A DNA stretch of 64,000 nucleotides, from the NCBI RefSeq assembly GCF_010977555.1, contig NZ_CP048815.1:1418501-1482500 (forward strand). Direction: 5' to 3'. The notes beneath the pieces are model-generated. The model did not search any database and was not told the origin of the DNA. It saw nothing but the letters and a program-made list of their open reading frames with translations. The position numbers and the translations under genes are program-made. Positions 49,667 through 61,454 of the stretch are shown one piece after another. Source of the stretch: Caulobacter rhizosphaerae. GTDB taxonomy: Bacteria > Pseudomonadota > Alphaproteobacteria > Caulobacterales > Caulobacteraceae. Position 1 is the first letter of the stretch; the number at the start of each line of letters is the position of its first letter.

Positions 49667-50218
49667 ATGTCCGATTCCAAGCTCGCCGGCCGCAAGGTCG
49701 CCGTCCTCGCCACCGACGGCTTCGAGCAGTCCGAGCTGGAAAAGCCGGTCGAGGCGCTGAAGGCGGCGGGTGCGCGGGTCGAGGTCGTCTCGCCCAAGCC
49801 CGGCCAGATCCAGGGCTGGGAGCACCAGGACAAGGGCCGAGCGGTGCCCGTCGATCGCGAGTTGGCTTCGGCCCAGCCCGCCGACTACGACGCCATCGTC
49901 CTACCGGGCGGGGTGATGAACCCCGACGCCTTGCGGCTTGAGCCCAAGGCTATCGACTTCATCCGCCACTTCGTCACCGAGAAGAAGCCGGTGGCGGCGA
50001 TCTGCCATGGGCCCTGGACGCTGATCAACGCCGGCGGGGTGGAGGGCCGGGAGATGACCTCGTGGCCGTCGCTGGAGGCCGACCTGAAGAACGCCGGCGC
50101 CCGCTGGGTGGATCGCGAGGTCGTGGTCGACCAGGGGCTGGTCACCTCGCGCAAGCCCGACGACCTGCCGGCCTTCTGCGCCAAGATGATCGAGGAATTC
50201 GCCGAAGGCCGTCACTAG
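49667..50218 (+). CDS. PfpI/DJ-1-family protein (type 1 glutamine amidotransferase-like)
   Basis: A 183-residue protein of the YhbO/PfpI type: 'KVAVLATDGFEQSELEKPVE' contains the conserved Glu, 'YDAIVLPGGVMNPDALR' follows, and 'PVAAICHGPWTLI' holds the nucleophilic Cys of the elbow. These proteins protect against carbonyl and oxidative stress (deglycase/protease annotations are debated). A Shine-Dalgarno AGGAG precedes ATG 49667. It is monocistronic, followed by a REP element. Confidence 0.93.
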   Translation: MSDSKLAGRKVAVLATDGFEQSELEKPVEALKAAGARVEVVSPKPGQIQGWEHQDKGRAVPVDRELASAQPADYDAIVLPGGVMNPDALRLEPKAIDFIRHFVTEKKPVAAICHGPWTLINAGGVEGREMTSWPSLEADLKNAGARWVDREVVVDQGLVTSRKPDDLPAFCAKMIEEFAEGRH

Positions 50219-50224
50219 GCCTGG

Positions 50225-50326
50225 AGCATCGCGCGGAAAAGTGGACGCCGGTTTTCCGCAAAAGCGATGCGAAAATAAAGATCTAGAGCGAACCGCACGA
50301 TTCCTGCATCGCGCGGTTCGCTCTAG
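50225..50326. repeat. Double palindromic REP element 3' of the PfpI gene
   Basis: Two inverted repeats in series: 50225-50271 with arms GCATCGC and GCGATGC around GGAAAA/TTTTCC, and 50283-50326 with arms CTAGAGCGAACCG and CGGTTCGCTCTAG. The first is of a type (GCATCG..GGAAAA..CCGGTTTTCC..GCGATGC) that I know as a dispersed alphaproteobacterial repeat. There is no gene in 50219-50474. Confidence 0.8.
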
Positions 50327-50474
50327 GGTGATCACTATTCCGGGACCTGGCGACCAATAGCGTTCGCCAGGAACTGGAGTAGCTTGATCTGGCGAGGCTG
50401 ATCCCGATCTTTCAGGAACAGGTCGCGGAGGCGTTGTCCTGATGGATCGCGCGTCGTCCGGGATGGAGAACAGC

Positions 50475-51434
50475 ATGCCCCAAACGCCCGCCGAGAAGCC
50501 CCACATCGTCCTCTCGCACGAGATGCTGATGCCGCTGCAGCCGCTTCTCGAAGGGGCGTACCAGGTGCATCGCCTGTGGGACTATCCTGACCACCTGGCG
50601 TTCCTGGACGGGCCGGGGCGACAGGTGCGGGCCATCGTTCACGCCGGCGAGCTGGTGCTGGCCAAGGACCTGCTGTCGGAGATGCCCCGACTGGGCCTGA
50701 TCGCGTGCGTCAGCGTCGGCTATGACGGCGTCGACGTCCCGTGGTGCAAGCAGCACGGCATCGCCGTCACCCATTCGGTCGGCCTCAACGCCGCCGACGT
50801 CGCCGACCACGCCGTGGGCCTGGTGCTGGCCGCCTGGCGCGGCATCGTGGAGGGCGATCAGAAGCTGCGTAGCGGCCACTGGACCAGCATGGAGCGGATG
50901 AGCCCCCGCCATGGCCTGCGCGGCCGCAAGGCGGGCATCGTCGGCCTGGGCCACATCGGCGAGGCCGTCGCCCGGCGGCTGGAAGCTTTCGAGCTGAAGG
51001 TCTCGTGGTGGGCGCCGCGTCTCAAGGACACCGACCGGCCCCGCGCCAGGAGCCTGCTGGACCTGGCCCGCGACAGCGACATCCTGGTGGTCTGCGCACG
51101 GCCCGACGCCACCAACCGCCACATGATCAACCAGGCGGTCATCGAGGCCCTGGGGCCGCAGGGTTTGCTGGTCAACATCGCCCGCGGTTCGCTGGTCGAC
51201 GAGGACGCCCTGATCGCCGCGCTGAAGGACGGCCGGCTGGGCATGGCCGGACTGGATGTGTTCGACCACGAGCCGACCCCGGCCTCGCGCTGGGCCGGCG
51301 TGCCTCACACGGTCCTGACCCCTCACACCGCCGGCGCGACCCTGGACAGCATCCCGGCCATGGTCGGGCTGACTGTCGAGAACCTGCGCCGGTTCTTCAA
51401 GGGCGAAGCCCTGGCCTCGCCGGTGGACGGGTAG
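50475..51434 (+). CDS. D-isomer-specific 2-hydroxyacid dehydrogenase
   Basis: A 319-residue NAD(P)-dependent enzyme of the glyoxylate/hydroxypyruvate reductase type. 'RKAGIVGLGHIGEAVARRLE' is the Rossmann loop, 'LLVNIARGSLVDEDALIAAL' the Arg-containing block, 'LGMAGLDVFDHEPTP' the Glu, and 'VLTPHTAGAT' the catalytic His. I chose ATG 50475 (MPQTPAEK) because GGAG precedes it by six bases; two upstream ATGs (50442, 50463) are possible. The preferred substrate is not determined. Confidence 0.93.
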   Translation: MPQTPAEKPHIVLSHEMLMPLQPLLEGAYQVHRLWDYPDHLAFLDGPGRQVRAIVHAGELVLAKDLLSEMPRLGLIACVSVGYDGVDVPWCKQHGIAVTHSVGLNAADVADHAVGLVLAAWRGIVEGDQKLRSGHWTSMERMSPRHGLRGRKAGIVGLGHIGEAVARRLEAFELKVSWWAPRLKDTDRPRARSLLDLARDSDILVVCARPDATNRHMINQAVIEALGPQGLLVNIARGSLVDEDALIAALKDGRLGMAGLDVFDHEPTPASRWAGVPHTVLTPHTAGATLDSIPAMVGLTVENLRRFFKGEALASPVDG

Positions 51435-51444
51435 GATTCCGGAG

Positions 51445-51540
51445 GTCGAAAACCTCGTCCTTCGACAAGCTCAGGATGAGGTTTTCGACTGCTGGGCCTG
51501 CCAATGGTCCTCATCCTGAGCTTGTCGAAGGACGAGGACC
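51445..51540. repeat. Composite REP/BIME-like element, copy B
   Basis: First palindrome 51445-51489 (GTCGAAAACCTC arm and its complement GAGGTTTTCGAC), spacer of 16 bp, second palindrome 51506-51540 (GGTCCTC and GAGGACC arms). Both halves share the core CCTGAGCTTGTCGAAGGA. It is the same two-part unit as at 29715-29809 with the order of halves inverted. Located after the dehydrogenase gene. Confidence 0.85.
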
Positions 51541-51632
51541 ACGCTCGGCCTTGAATGTCAGTCCCGCCTGGTCACAAACTTGGGGTCGAGGATTGAACGC
51601 GCGGCATCCGCGCGGCGCTGAGGGAGATCCGG

Positions 51633-52007
51633 ATGGCCAAGGTGTTGGGGTTGGGCGGGGTGTTCTTCAAGGCGGAGGATCCCGCCGTCGTGCGGGACTG
51701 GTACGCCCGGGTGCTGGGATTCGAGGTGCAGGACTGGGGCGGGGTCATGTTCAAGTCGCTCAAGACGGGCTTCGCCAACTGGTCGCCGTTCGCCGCCGAC
51801 ACCCGCTATTTCGAACCGTCCCAGGCGCCGTTCATGATCAACTTCATCGTCGACGACCTGGACGGCGTGCTGGCCAAGGCGGCGGCCGAAGGGGTCGAGC
51901 CGACCGGGCGTCAGGACGAGGAGATGGGGAAGTTTGCCTGGCTGATCGACCCGGCCGGGGTCAAGATCGAGCTTTGGGAGCCGTCGAAGCCGTCTCCAGA
52001 GGCATAG
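51633..52007 (+). CDS. VOC-superfamily (glyoxalase/bleomycin resistance-like) protein
   Basis: A 124-residue single VOC domain: 'VFFKAEDPAVVRDWYARVLG' and 'FMINFIVDDLDGVLAKAAAE', ending in 'WLIDPAGVKIELWEP' with the metal-ligand Glu. It belongs to the broad family of metal-dependent isomerases, dioxygenases and antibiotic-binding proteins. GGAGATCC lies before ATG 51633. No substrate can be assigned. Confidence 0.9.
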   Translation: MAKVLGLGGVFFKAEDPAVVRDWYARVLGFEVQDWGGVMFKSLKTGFANWSPFAADTRYFEPSQAPFMINFIVDDLDGVLAKAAAEGVEPTGRQDEEMGKFAWLIDPAGVKIELWEPSKPSPEA

Positions 52008-52079
52008 TTTGCCGCGCCGGGCCGTTGGCGTTTCGGTCATTCACAGACGCGTCCCGGTCGGATTTTGCTTGCCAAATCG

Positions 52080-52101
52080 GACATAAAGATATCTTTATGT
52101 C
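52080..52101 (+). promoter_or_regulatory. 22-bp perfect palindrome, putative SahR-type operator
   Basis: The core ACATAAAGATATCTTTATGT is symmetrical and extended by G/C at both ends. It lies 3 bp before the ATG of the ArsR-methyltransferase gene. ArsR-type SahR regulators of S-adenosylhomocysteine response are known to bind palindromes rich in AAAGATATCTTT-like words ahead of methionine-cycle genes. Match to the exact consensus was not checked. Confidence 0.75.
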
Positions 52102-52104
52102 TCT

Positions 52105-53106
52105 ATGAAGGTATCGTCCGAACAGGTGGTGGATCTGCTGCGCGCGGCGGGCGAGTCGACCCGCCTGCGCGTGCTGGCCTTGCTGGCGACCGAAGAGCTT
52201 TCGGTGCTGGAGCTGTGCCGGATCCTGGACCAGAGCCAGCCTCGGGTCTCGCGGCACCTGAAGCTGCTGGCCGAAGCCGGGCTGGTCGAGCGGTTTCCGG
52301 ACGGCGCGTGGGTGTTCTACCGTCTGGCGCTGAAGTCGGCGGGGCGGGCCGTGATCGAGCACGCCCTGGACCTTATCGACTCCCAGGATCCCGTCGCCCG
52401 GAGCGACGCCGAGCGACTGGCCTTGGTGCGCGCCGAGCGGACGGCTGGCGCCCAGGCCTATTTCGCCCGCAACGCCGCGCGCTGGAACGAGATCCGCTCG
52501 CTCTATGTCGACGAGGCCGAAGTCGAGGCCGCTATCCTGCAGGCGGCGGGCGAGGGGCCTTTCGACGAGATGGTCGACCTGGGCGCCGGCGCGGGCCGCA
52601 TGCTGACGCTCTTTGGTCGTCGGGCGGGCGCGGCCCTGGGCTTGGACCTGTCGCAGCAGATGCTCAACATCGCTCGCGATGAGGTGGCCAAGGCGGGGCT
52701 GGTCCAGTGCGAGCTGCGCCACGGCGACATCTTCGCCACCGGCCTGCCGGGCGGCTGCGCCGACCTGGTGACCGTGCACCAGGTGCTGCACTATCTGGGC
52801 GATCCCGCCGCCGCCGTGGCCGAGGCCGCGCGTCTGGTGGCGGGAGGCGGCCTGCTGCTGATCGCCGACTTCGCGCCTCACGATCACGAGTTCCTGCGCG
52901 AGAGCCACCAGCACCGGCGCCTGGGCTTCGCCGACGCCGAGATCATCGCCTGGATCGAGACGGCCGGCCTGGTCCTTGACGCCAGCATCGCCCTGCCGCC
53001 GGCGTCCGACGAAGGCCTCACCGTCAAGATCTGGACGGCGCGCCGCCCCCACGACCCGACCGCCGTTCAAAACGCCGCTAAGACTGCCGAAAGAAGCGCC
53101 GCATGA
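52105..53106 (+). CDS. sahR: ArsR-family regulator fused to SAM-dependent methyltransferase (SahR-like)
   Basis: A 333-residue protein: residues 1-90 are an ArsR winged helix ('ESTRLRVLALLATEELSVLE', 'LDQSQPRVSRHLKLLAEAGL') and 140-260 a class I methyltransferase ('EMVDLGAGAGRMLTLFGRRA', 'HQVLHYLGDPAAAVAEAARL'). It lacks metal-binding Cys pairs. The domain pair and the met genes downstream match SahR, which senses S-adenosylhomocysteine and represses methionine-cycle genes. No Shine-Dalgarno sequence precedes ATG 52105, so translation may be leaderless. Confidence 0.85.
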   Translation: MKVSSEQVVDLLRAAGESTRLRVLALLATEELSVLELCRILDQSQPRVSRHLKLLAEAGLVERFPDGAWVFYRLALKSAGRAVIEHALDLIDSQDPVARSDAERLALVRAERTAGAQAYFARNAARWNEIRSLYVDEAEVEAAILQAAGEGPFDEMVDLGAGAGRMLTLFGRRAGAALGLDLSQQMLNIARDEVAKAGLVQCELRHGDIFATGLPGGCADLVTVHQVLHYLGDPAAAVAEAARLVAGGGLLLIADFAPHDHEFLRESHQHRRLGFADAEIIAWIETAGLVLDASIALPPASDEGLTVKIWTARRPHDPTAVQNAAKTAERSAA

Positions 53107-54059
53107 CCGTTCCTCCTCTTCGTCGCGTCCTGGGCCCGGTTGCCCGCGCCGGCGAGCGCACCGACCGGCCGCGCGTGTCGTTCGAGTTCTTCCCGCCCAA
53201 GACCGAACAGATGGAAGAGAACCTGTGGGCGGCGATCAAGCGCCTGGCCCCGCTGGACCCCGCCTTCGTCTCGGTGACCTACGGGGCCGGCGGCTCGACG
53301 CGCGAACGCACCCACCGCACGGTCAAGCGCATCCTGGACGAGACCAACCTGAAGCCGGCCGCCCACCTGACCTGCGTCGGCGCCAGCCGCGCCGAGGTCG
53401 ACGAGGTGATCCGCGAATACTGGGAGACTGGCGTGCGCCACGTGGTGTCGCTGCGCGGCGACCCGCCGCCCGGCGAAGGCGGCATCGGCGGCGTCTACGT
53501 GCCCCGCGAGGACGGCTACAGGAACGCCACCGAGCTGACCTCGGCCCTGAGAGCGGTCGCGCCGTTCAATGTGCTGGTCGGGGTCTATCCGGAGAAGCAT
53601 CCCGAAAGCCCCTCGATCGAGCATGACATCGAGGTGCTGAAGGCCAAGGTCGACGCCGGGGCCACCCTGGCCATCAGCCAGTTCTTCTTCGATACCGACG
53701 CCTTCCTGCGGTTCGTCGATAAGGTGCGGGCGGCCGGGATCACCATCCCGATCGTGCCGGGCATCATGCCGGTGACCAATTTCAAGGGTCTGGTCAAGAT
53801 GTCGGCCGCTTGCCAGACGGCGGTGCCGGCCTGGCTGGCCAATCTGTTCGATGGCCTAGACGAGGACGCCGACACCCGCCGGCTGATCGCCTGCTCGGTG
53901 GCCTCGGAGATGTGCGCCAAGCTGCAGGAGCAGGGTTTCTCCGACTTCCACTTCTACACCCTTAACCGGGCCGACCTCGTCTACGCCATCTGCCGCGTGG
54001 TGGGCGTGCGCGAGATCGCGCCGGCGCCGTCCCCCGTCTCGGCGGAGGCGGCGGCATGA
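53103..54059 (+). CDS. metF: 5,10-methylenetetrahydrofolate reductase
   Basis: A 318-residue FAD enzyme forming 5-methyl-THF for methionine synthase. 'RVSFEFFPPKTEQMEENLWA' is the N-terminal signature, followed by 'FVSVTYGAGGSTRERTHR', 'HLTCVGASRAEVDEVI', 'LRGDPPPGEG' and 'GATLAISQFFFDTDAFL', then 'PIVPGIMPVTNFKGL'. It overlaps the upstream regulator gene and the downstream beta-lactamase gene by 4 bp each. Length is typical (E. coli 296). Confidence 0.97.
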   Translation: MTVPPLRRVLGPVARAGERTDRPRVSFEFFPPKTEQMEENLWAAIKRLAPLDPAFVSVTYGAGGSTRERTHRTVKRILDETNLKPAAHLTCVGASRAEVDEVIREYWETGVRHVVSLRGDPPPGEGGIGGVYVPREDGYRNATELTSALRAVAPFNVLVGVYPEKHPESPSIEHDIEVLKAKVDAGATLAISQFFFDTDAFLRFVDKVRAAGITIPIVPGIMPVTNFKGLVKMSAACQTAVPAWLANLFDGLDEDADTRRLIACSVASEMCAKLQEQGFSDFHFYTLNRADLVYAICRVVGVREIAPAPSPVSAEAAA

Positions 54060-54931
54060 AACGGGCGGCCCCAATCCTCCTGGCGATCGTCGCCCTGGCG
54101 GCTTTCGCGCCGGGAACCACGACGTTCGCCGCCGATCCGGCCAACTGGTCCAAGCCGATCCGGCCCTACCGGGTGGTCGGCAACATCTACTATGTCGGCT
54201 CCGAAGGGCTGTCGGCTTGGCTGATCTCGTCGTCGGAAGGCCACGTGCTGCTCGACAGCGGGGCCTCGCCGGCGGGCGCCAAGCTGATCGAGGCCAACAT
54301 CCAGGCGCTCGGCTTCAAGCTCTCGGATGTGAAGGTCCTGATCAACACCCACGCCCACTACGACCACGCCGGCGGGCTGGCCCAGTTGAAGGCCGACACC
54401 GGCGCCAAGGTCTGGGCCTCGCGGCCGGACGAGCCGGCCCTGAAGAAGGGCCAGCACTTCGGCGACAACGACAACGGGCTGACGCCGTTCGCGCCGGTCA
54501 AGGTCGACAAGGGGTTTGGCGACGGCCAGAAGCTGAAGCTGGGCGAGACCACCCTGGTCGCCCACCTGACGCCGGGCCACACGATCGGCTGCACCACCTG
54601 GACCACCCAGGTGGTCGACCGGGGGCGGCCGCTGAACGTCACCTTCCCCTGTTCGGCCTCGGTGGCCGGCAACGTGCTGGTGGACAACAAGACCTACAGG
54701 ACCATCGTCGCCGACTACCGCGCCACCTTCGCCACGCTGAAGGCGCTCCCCACCGACGTGATGCTGCCCGCCCACGAGGAACAGGGCCATCTGCTGGACA
54801 AGCGCAGGAAGATGCTGGCCGGAGACGTCAACGCCTTCATCGACCCGACCGAACTGGCGCGCTATGCGGCGACTTCGGAGGAGGCGTTCGACAAGGAGCT
54901 TGCCCGGCAGCAGAACGCACGCAGGCCGTGA
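54056..54931 (+). CDS. Subclass B3 metallo-beta-lactamase embedded in the methionine operon
   Basis: A 291-residue exported zinc hydrolase (signal peptide MKRAAPILLAIVALAAFAPG). 'LINTHAHYDHAGGLAQLKAD' gives the H-x-H-x-D-H ligands, 'TPGHTIGCTTW' the third His, and 'MLPAHEEQGHLLDKRRKM' the fourth; all six ligand positions of a B3 dizinc site are present. It resembles the B3 enzymes known from Caulobacter (CAU-1/Mbl1b). Its ATG overlaps the metF stop (ATGA). The natural substrate may not be a beta-lactam. Confidence 0.93.
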   Translation: MKRAAPILLAIVALAAFAPGTTTFAADPANWSKPIRPYRVVGNIYYVGSEGLSAWLISSSEGHVLLDSGASPAGAKLIEANIQALGFKLSDVKVLINTHAHYDHAGGLAQLKADTGAKVWASRPDEPALKKGQHFGDNDNGLTPFAPVKVDKGFGDGQKLKLGETTLVAHLTPGHTIGCTTWTTQVVDRGRPLNVTFPCSASVAGNVLVDNKTYRTIVADYRATFATLKALPTDVMLPAHEEQGHLLDKRRKMLAGDVNAFIDPTELARYAATSEEAFDKELARQQNARRP

Positions 54932-55015
54932 CCTTCGCCCGACATTGGGCTCGGCGAGCAAAATAGAGTTTTCGTTTCCTCGCGAAGCGCTGGAAAGACC
55001 CGGCAGGAGCCGACC

Positions 55016-56092
55016 ATGACCGATCTTACCACCCGAACTGGCCGCATCGCGGCCCTGAAGGCCGCCGCCAAGGAACGCATCCTGATCCTCGACGGCTCGT
55101 GGGGGGTGATGTTCCAGAAGAAGAAGTTGTCCGAGGCCGATTACCGCGCCCAGCGCTTCGCCGACTACGACGGCCAGATGAAGGGCAACAACGACATCCT
55201 GTGCCTGACGCGGCCGGATCTGGTGGCGGAGCTGCACGACGCCTATTTCGCCGCCGGCGCCGACATCTCCGAGACCAACACTTTTTCCGGCACCACCATC
55301 GCCCAGGCCGACTACGGGCTGGACGCCGCCACGGTGCGCGACATCAATTTCGAGGGCGCGCGGATCGGCCGGTCGGTGGCCGATCGCTGGAACGCGGAAA
55401 ACCCCGCCGGCCCCAAGTTCATCGCCGGCTCGATCGGGCCGCTGAACGTCATGCTGTCGATGTCGTCGGACGTGAACGATCCGGGCGCGCGCAAGGTGAC
55501 CTTCGACCAGGTCTACCAGGCCTATCGCGAGCAGTTGGCGGCGCTCTATGACGGGGGCGTCGACCTGTTCCTGATCGAGACCATCACCGACACCCTCAAC
55601 TGCAAGGCCGCGATCAAAGCGATCATGGACCTGCGCGACGAGGGCCACGAAGAGCTGCCGATCTGGATCAGCGGTACGATCACCGACCGCTCGGGCCGCA
55701 CCCTGTCGGGCCAGACGGCCGAGGCGTTCTGGAACTCGATCAAGCACTGCAAGCCGTTCGCGGTGGGCTTCAACTGCGCCCTGGGGGCGGACCTGATGCG
55801 CCCGCACATCGCCGAGATGGCCCGCATCGCCGACACCCTGGTCGCCGCCTATCCCAACGCCGGCCTGCCCAACGCCATGGGCGAGTATGACGAAGAACCG
55901 CATCAGACCGGCCACCAGCTGCATGAGTGGGCCAAGGACGGCATCGTCAACATCCTGGGCGGCTGCTGCGGCACCACCCCCGACCACATCCGGCATGTGG
56001 CCGACGAGGTGCGCGGCCTGACGCCCCGCGCCATCCCCGAGCGCCCCAAGGCCATGCGCCTGGCGGGCCTGGAACCGTTCGAGCTGGCTTGA
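55016..56092 (+). CDS. metH: Methionine synthase part 1 (homocysteine-binding/methyl transfer domain)
   Basis: A 358-residue protein corresponding to the first module of E. coli MetH. '[20 protein letters not shown]' starts the barrel, '[16 protein letters not shown]' follows, and the zinc ligands are in '[17 protein letters not shown]' (one Cys) and '[17 protein letters not shown]' (two Cys). It binds and activates homocysteine. The partner modules are encoded separately at 57499. AGGAG precedes ATG 55016. An 84-bp gap follows the beta-lactamase gene. Confidence 0.95.
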   Translation: MTDLTTRTGRIAALKAAAKERILILDGSWGVMFQKKKLSEADYRAQRFADYDGQMKGNNDILCLTRPDLVAELHDAYFAAGADISETNTFSGTTIAQADYGLDAATVRDINFEGARIGRSVADRWNAENPAGPKFIAGSIGPLNVMLSMSSDVNDPGARKVTFDQVYQAYREQLAALYDGGVDLFLIETITDTLNCKAAIKAIMDLRDEGHEELPIWISGTITDRSGRTLSGQTAEAFWNSIKHCKPFAVGFNCALGADLMRPHIAEMARIADTLVAAYPNAGLPNAMGEYDEEPHQTGHQLHEWAKDGIVNILGGCCGTTPDHIRHVADEVRGLTPRAIPERPKAMRLAGLEPFELA

Positions 56093-56103
56093 GACCTTTC
56101 ACG

Positions 56104-57099
56104 ATGCGCACGACGATCCTCTTCGGCGGCATGAGCCGCGAACGCCTGGTCTCGGTGGCCAGCGCCAAGGCTCTGGCCAAGGCCCTGCCGGACGCCGACC
56201 TGTGGTTCTGGGCGCCCGACGACCAGGTCTATGTGGCCAGCGACACGGCGCTGCAGGCCCATGAGCGGCCGTTCGAGATCGACCTGCCGACCGAGGGCGC
56301 GCCGATCGGCGGGATTGAGGCTGCGCTCGACAAGGCCAGGGCCGAGGACCGCGTGCTGGTCCTGGGCATGCACGGCGGTGCGGCCGAGAACGGCGACCTG
56401 GCGGCCCTGTGCGAGGCGCGGGGCGTGGCCTTCACGGGGTCGGACAGCAAGTCCAGCCGCCTGGCCTTCGACAAGATCGCCACCAAGGCCGCTGTGGCCA
56501 AGGCCGGCGTCGTGGCGCCGTCGACGGTCGCCCTGGCCGACGCGGAAGCCGCTTTGGCGAAGTACGGCAAGCTGGTCGCCAAGCCGGTGGCCGACGGTTC
56601 CAGCTACGGCCTGATCTTCGTCAACGAAGCCGCCGACCTGGAGACCCTGAAGGCGGCGGCCGCCCGCGAGGCCTATGTGATCGAGCCGTTCGTGGCCGGC
56701 GCCGAGGCCACCTGCGGGGTGCTGGAGCAGGACGGCCAGGTCTTCGCCCTGCCGCCGGTCGAGATCCGACCGGCCGACGGCGCGTTCGACTATATCGGCA
56801 AGTACCTGGCCAAGACGACGGAGGAGATCTGCCCGGCCACCTTCGCCCCCGAGGTCAACGCCGCCATGCAGGAGGCGGCCCTGAAGGCCCACAAGACGGT
56901 GGGCGCGGGCGGCTATTCGCGCAGCGACTTCATCGTCACGCCGAACGGCCCGATCTTCCTGGAGATCAACACCCTGCCGGGCATGACGGCGGCGTCGCTA
57001 TATCCCAAGTCGCTGAAAGCCCAAGGGATCACGTTCCGGGACTTCCTGGACGGCCAGATCGCCCTGGCGGTCGCGCGGGCCACGGCCGAGGGGGTCTAG
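56104..57099 (+). CDS. D-alanine-D-alanine ligase-like ATP-grasp enzyme
   Basis: A 331-residue protein with an N-terminal pre-ATP-grasp domain ('[20 protein letters not shown]'), the '[20 protein letters not shown]' block corresponding to the 'hGxxGEdG' region of Ddl, then the ATP-grasp fold with '[19 protein letters not shown]' and '[20 protein letters not shown]' (Mg2+ and substrate ligands E and N). It is somewhat divergent from standard Ddl and may make another dipeptide. It lies between the two metH parts, 11 bp after the first. Confidence 0.85.
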   Translation: MRTTILFGGMSRERLVSVASAKALAKALPDADLWFWAPDDQVYVASDTALQAHERPFEIDLPTEGAPIGGIEAALDKARAEDRVLVLGMHGGAAENGDLAALCEARGVAFTGSDSKSSRLAFDKIATKAAVAKAGVVAPSTVALADAEAALAKYGKLVAKPVADGSSYGLIFVNEAADLETLKAAAAREAYVIEPFVAGAEATCGVLEQDGQVFALPPVEIRPADGAFDYIGKYLAKTTEEICPATFAPEVNAAMQEAALKAHKTVGAGGYSRSDFIVTPNGPIFLEINTLPGMTAASLYPKSLKAQGITFRDFLDGQIALAVARATAEGV

Positions 57100-57100
57100 G

Positions 57101-57498
57101 ATGGGAACGTGGAATGAGGGGGCGTTCGACAACGACGACGCCAGCGACTTCATCGATGATCTGGCCGAGGCGCCCGACTGGCGCACGGTCATCCAGATGC
57201 TCGACCATGTCACGAAGAGCGCCGGCTATCTGGAAGCTCCAGAGGGGCAGATGGCGGTGGCCGCCGCCGCCATCGTCGCGGCGGCGGTCGGCGACGTCGC
57301 GATCCTGCCCGATGACCGACGTGACCTGAAGGCCGCCCTCGGCGCGCCGCCGCAAGGCGCGGTCGCCCTGGCCCGATCGGCCTTGGCGCGCGTTGTGGCT
57401 CCAGCCTCCGAACTCGACGAACTCTGGCAGGAGGGCGATGACCACGACGCATGGCTCACCCAGATCGCCGCCCTGCAAACGACCTTGAGCGCATCCCA

Positions 57499-57502
<4 letters not shown>
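57101..57502 (+). CDS. DUF4259 protein between Ddl-like ligase and metH part 2
   Basis: A 133-residue cytoplasmic protein. '[20 protein letters not shown]' is the DUF4259 signature (MGxWGxGxFDNDxAxD) and the rest is Ala-rich helical. It begins one base after the ligase stop (TAGG-ATG), and its TGA overlaps the next ATG (ATGA), so it is cotranslated with metH part 2. The function is unknown. It may be a hitch-hiker or a small partner. Confidence 0.85.
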
Positions 57503-60174
<2,672 letters not shown>

Positions 60175-60270
60175 GGCCATAAAACGCTAACGCTGGCCGC
60201 GGGCGCCGCGCGAGCGACGCCACGCGACCTCCGGGTGTCCTATGCCTCACTTTGAGGTAACGTCGGCGCC

Positions 60271-61032
60271 ATGGCTGACCAGCGCGCTCCTCGCCTTGCC
60301 GTGCTCATCGACGCGGACAACGCGTCTCCCCGCATCGCGCCGGGGCTGTTCCAGGAAATCGCCAAGATCGGGGAAGCCAGCCTCCGACGGATCTATGGCG
60401 ACTTCTCGAGCCCGCGCCTGAAGGGATGGACGGACCTGCTGTCCGTCCACGCGATCATGCCCTACCAGAACTTCGCCCATACGCCGGGCAAGAACGCCTC
60501 GGACATCGCCCTGGTGATCGACGCCATGGACCTGCTGCACGGGGCCCGCTTCGACGGGTTCTGCCTGGTGTCGTCAGACAGCGACTTCACCAGGTTGGCG
60601 GCTCGCATTCGCGAGCAGGGCGTCGACGTCTACGGCTTTGGGGAACGCAAGACCCCGGAGAGCTTCCGGCAGGCCTGCAGCCGGTTCGTCTATACCGAGA
60701 ACCTGCTGCCCGAAACTCTGGCGCCGGTATCGCCCGACCACGCGTCCACCACGCTCGTCTCGGCGCGTCAGTCGCCGACCGCGGCGGTCCCCCTGATCCG
60801 AACGGCCCTGGCCCAGTTGGATGTGGACGAGGGGGGCGGCTGGACGCCCTTGGGCCGGGTCGGCCAGCAACTTGCGATCCTCGCGCCCGATTTCGATCCG
60901 CGAACCTATGGTCAGGCCAAGCTGAGCGACCTCGTGACCAAGGTCGGCCTTTTCGAAATCCGAAACTCGGAGGCCGGCGCGGTTCAGATCAGGACGAAGC
61001 CCACGCGGGGGGCGGGTGTCCGCAAGGCGTGA
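60271..61032 (+). CDS. NYN-domain RNase-like protein with OST-HTH/LOTUS-like tail
   Basis: A 253-residue protein. The NYN/PIN-like nuclease domain has acidic residues in 'LAVLIDADNASPRIAPG', 'DIALVIDAMDLLHG' and 'LVSSDSDFTRLAARIREQG', as in MARF1/LabA-type proteins. The C-terminal 'GWTPLGRVGQQLAILAPDFD' to 'LSDLVTKVGLFEIR' segment is an OST-HTH/LOTUS RNA-binding domain. The combination suggests RNA processing or degradation; the target is unknown. Confidence 0.93.
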   Translation: MADQRAPRLAVLIDADNASPRIAPGLFQEIAKIGEASLRRIYGDFSSPRLKGWTDLLSVHAIMPYQNFAHTPGKNASDIALVIDAMDLLHGARFDGFCLVSSDSDFTRLAARIREQGVDVYGFGERKTPESFRQACSRFVYTENLLPETLAPVSPDHASTTLVSARQSPTAAVPLIRTALAQLDVDEGGGWTPLGRVGQQLAILAPDFDPRTYGQAKLSDLVTKVGLFEIRNSEAGAVQIRTKPTRGAGVRKA

Positions 61033-61103
61033 AGTCGGTGCGCCGAGGTTTGGTCGGGCGCCTGGGCTTGCCCTGTCCGGGGCGGCCTTGAGGCTCGACC
61101 AGC

Positions 61104-61217
61104 CTAGTCCAGCAAGCTGGTCAGCCTCATCGCCAGTTCCGGCGCCAGCAACGCCGCCAGCTCCATGTCGGCCTCGAACGACCGAACCGATCGATAGCCC
61201 TGGTCTGTCGGGTCGCG
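61104..61217 (-). pseudogene. Possible C-terminal remnant of an unrecognised gene
   Basis: On the minus strand a frame ending at 61104 reads '...GYRSVRSFEADMELAALL' and then APELAMRLTSLLD before the stop. It has the composition of a real protein end, unlike the region before it, which runs through the azoreductase remnant and a hairpin in an impossible frame. No family is recognised. It may be the left side of a deletion junction near 61218. Confidence 0.35.
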
Positions 61218-61445
61218 GTGAACAATTACCCGCCGCGCTTCGCCTCGTCGCGTGGCGGTTATTACGGCGAGGGCGCCCCGACCGCCGGCCTCGACCATCA
61301 GGAGACCTATCTGAAGGGTCTGTTCGGCTTCCTGGGCGTCACCGACCTGCGTTTCATCCGCGCCGAGGGCGTGGCCCTGGGCGAAGAAGCCCGCGGCAAA
61401 TCGCTGGAGGCGGTTCAGGGCGAGATCCTGAAGTTGGCGGCCTAG
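61218..61445 (+). pseudogene. azoR: Truncated FMN-dependent NADH-azoreductase (C-terminal remnant)
   Basis: About 75 codons: 'FASSRGGYYGEGAPTAGLDH' and 'QETYLKGLFGFLGVTDLRFI' followed by RAEGVALGEE match the last third of AzoR-type flavodoxin-fold azoreductases (usually about 200 residues), including the DHQxxYL block. The N-terminal flavin-binding two-thirds are absent. The frame opens at GTG 61218 with no ribosome binding site. I call it a broken gene. Confidence 0.75.
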
Positions 61446-61454
61446 ACGCATCGA

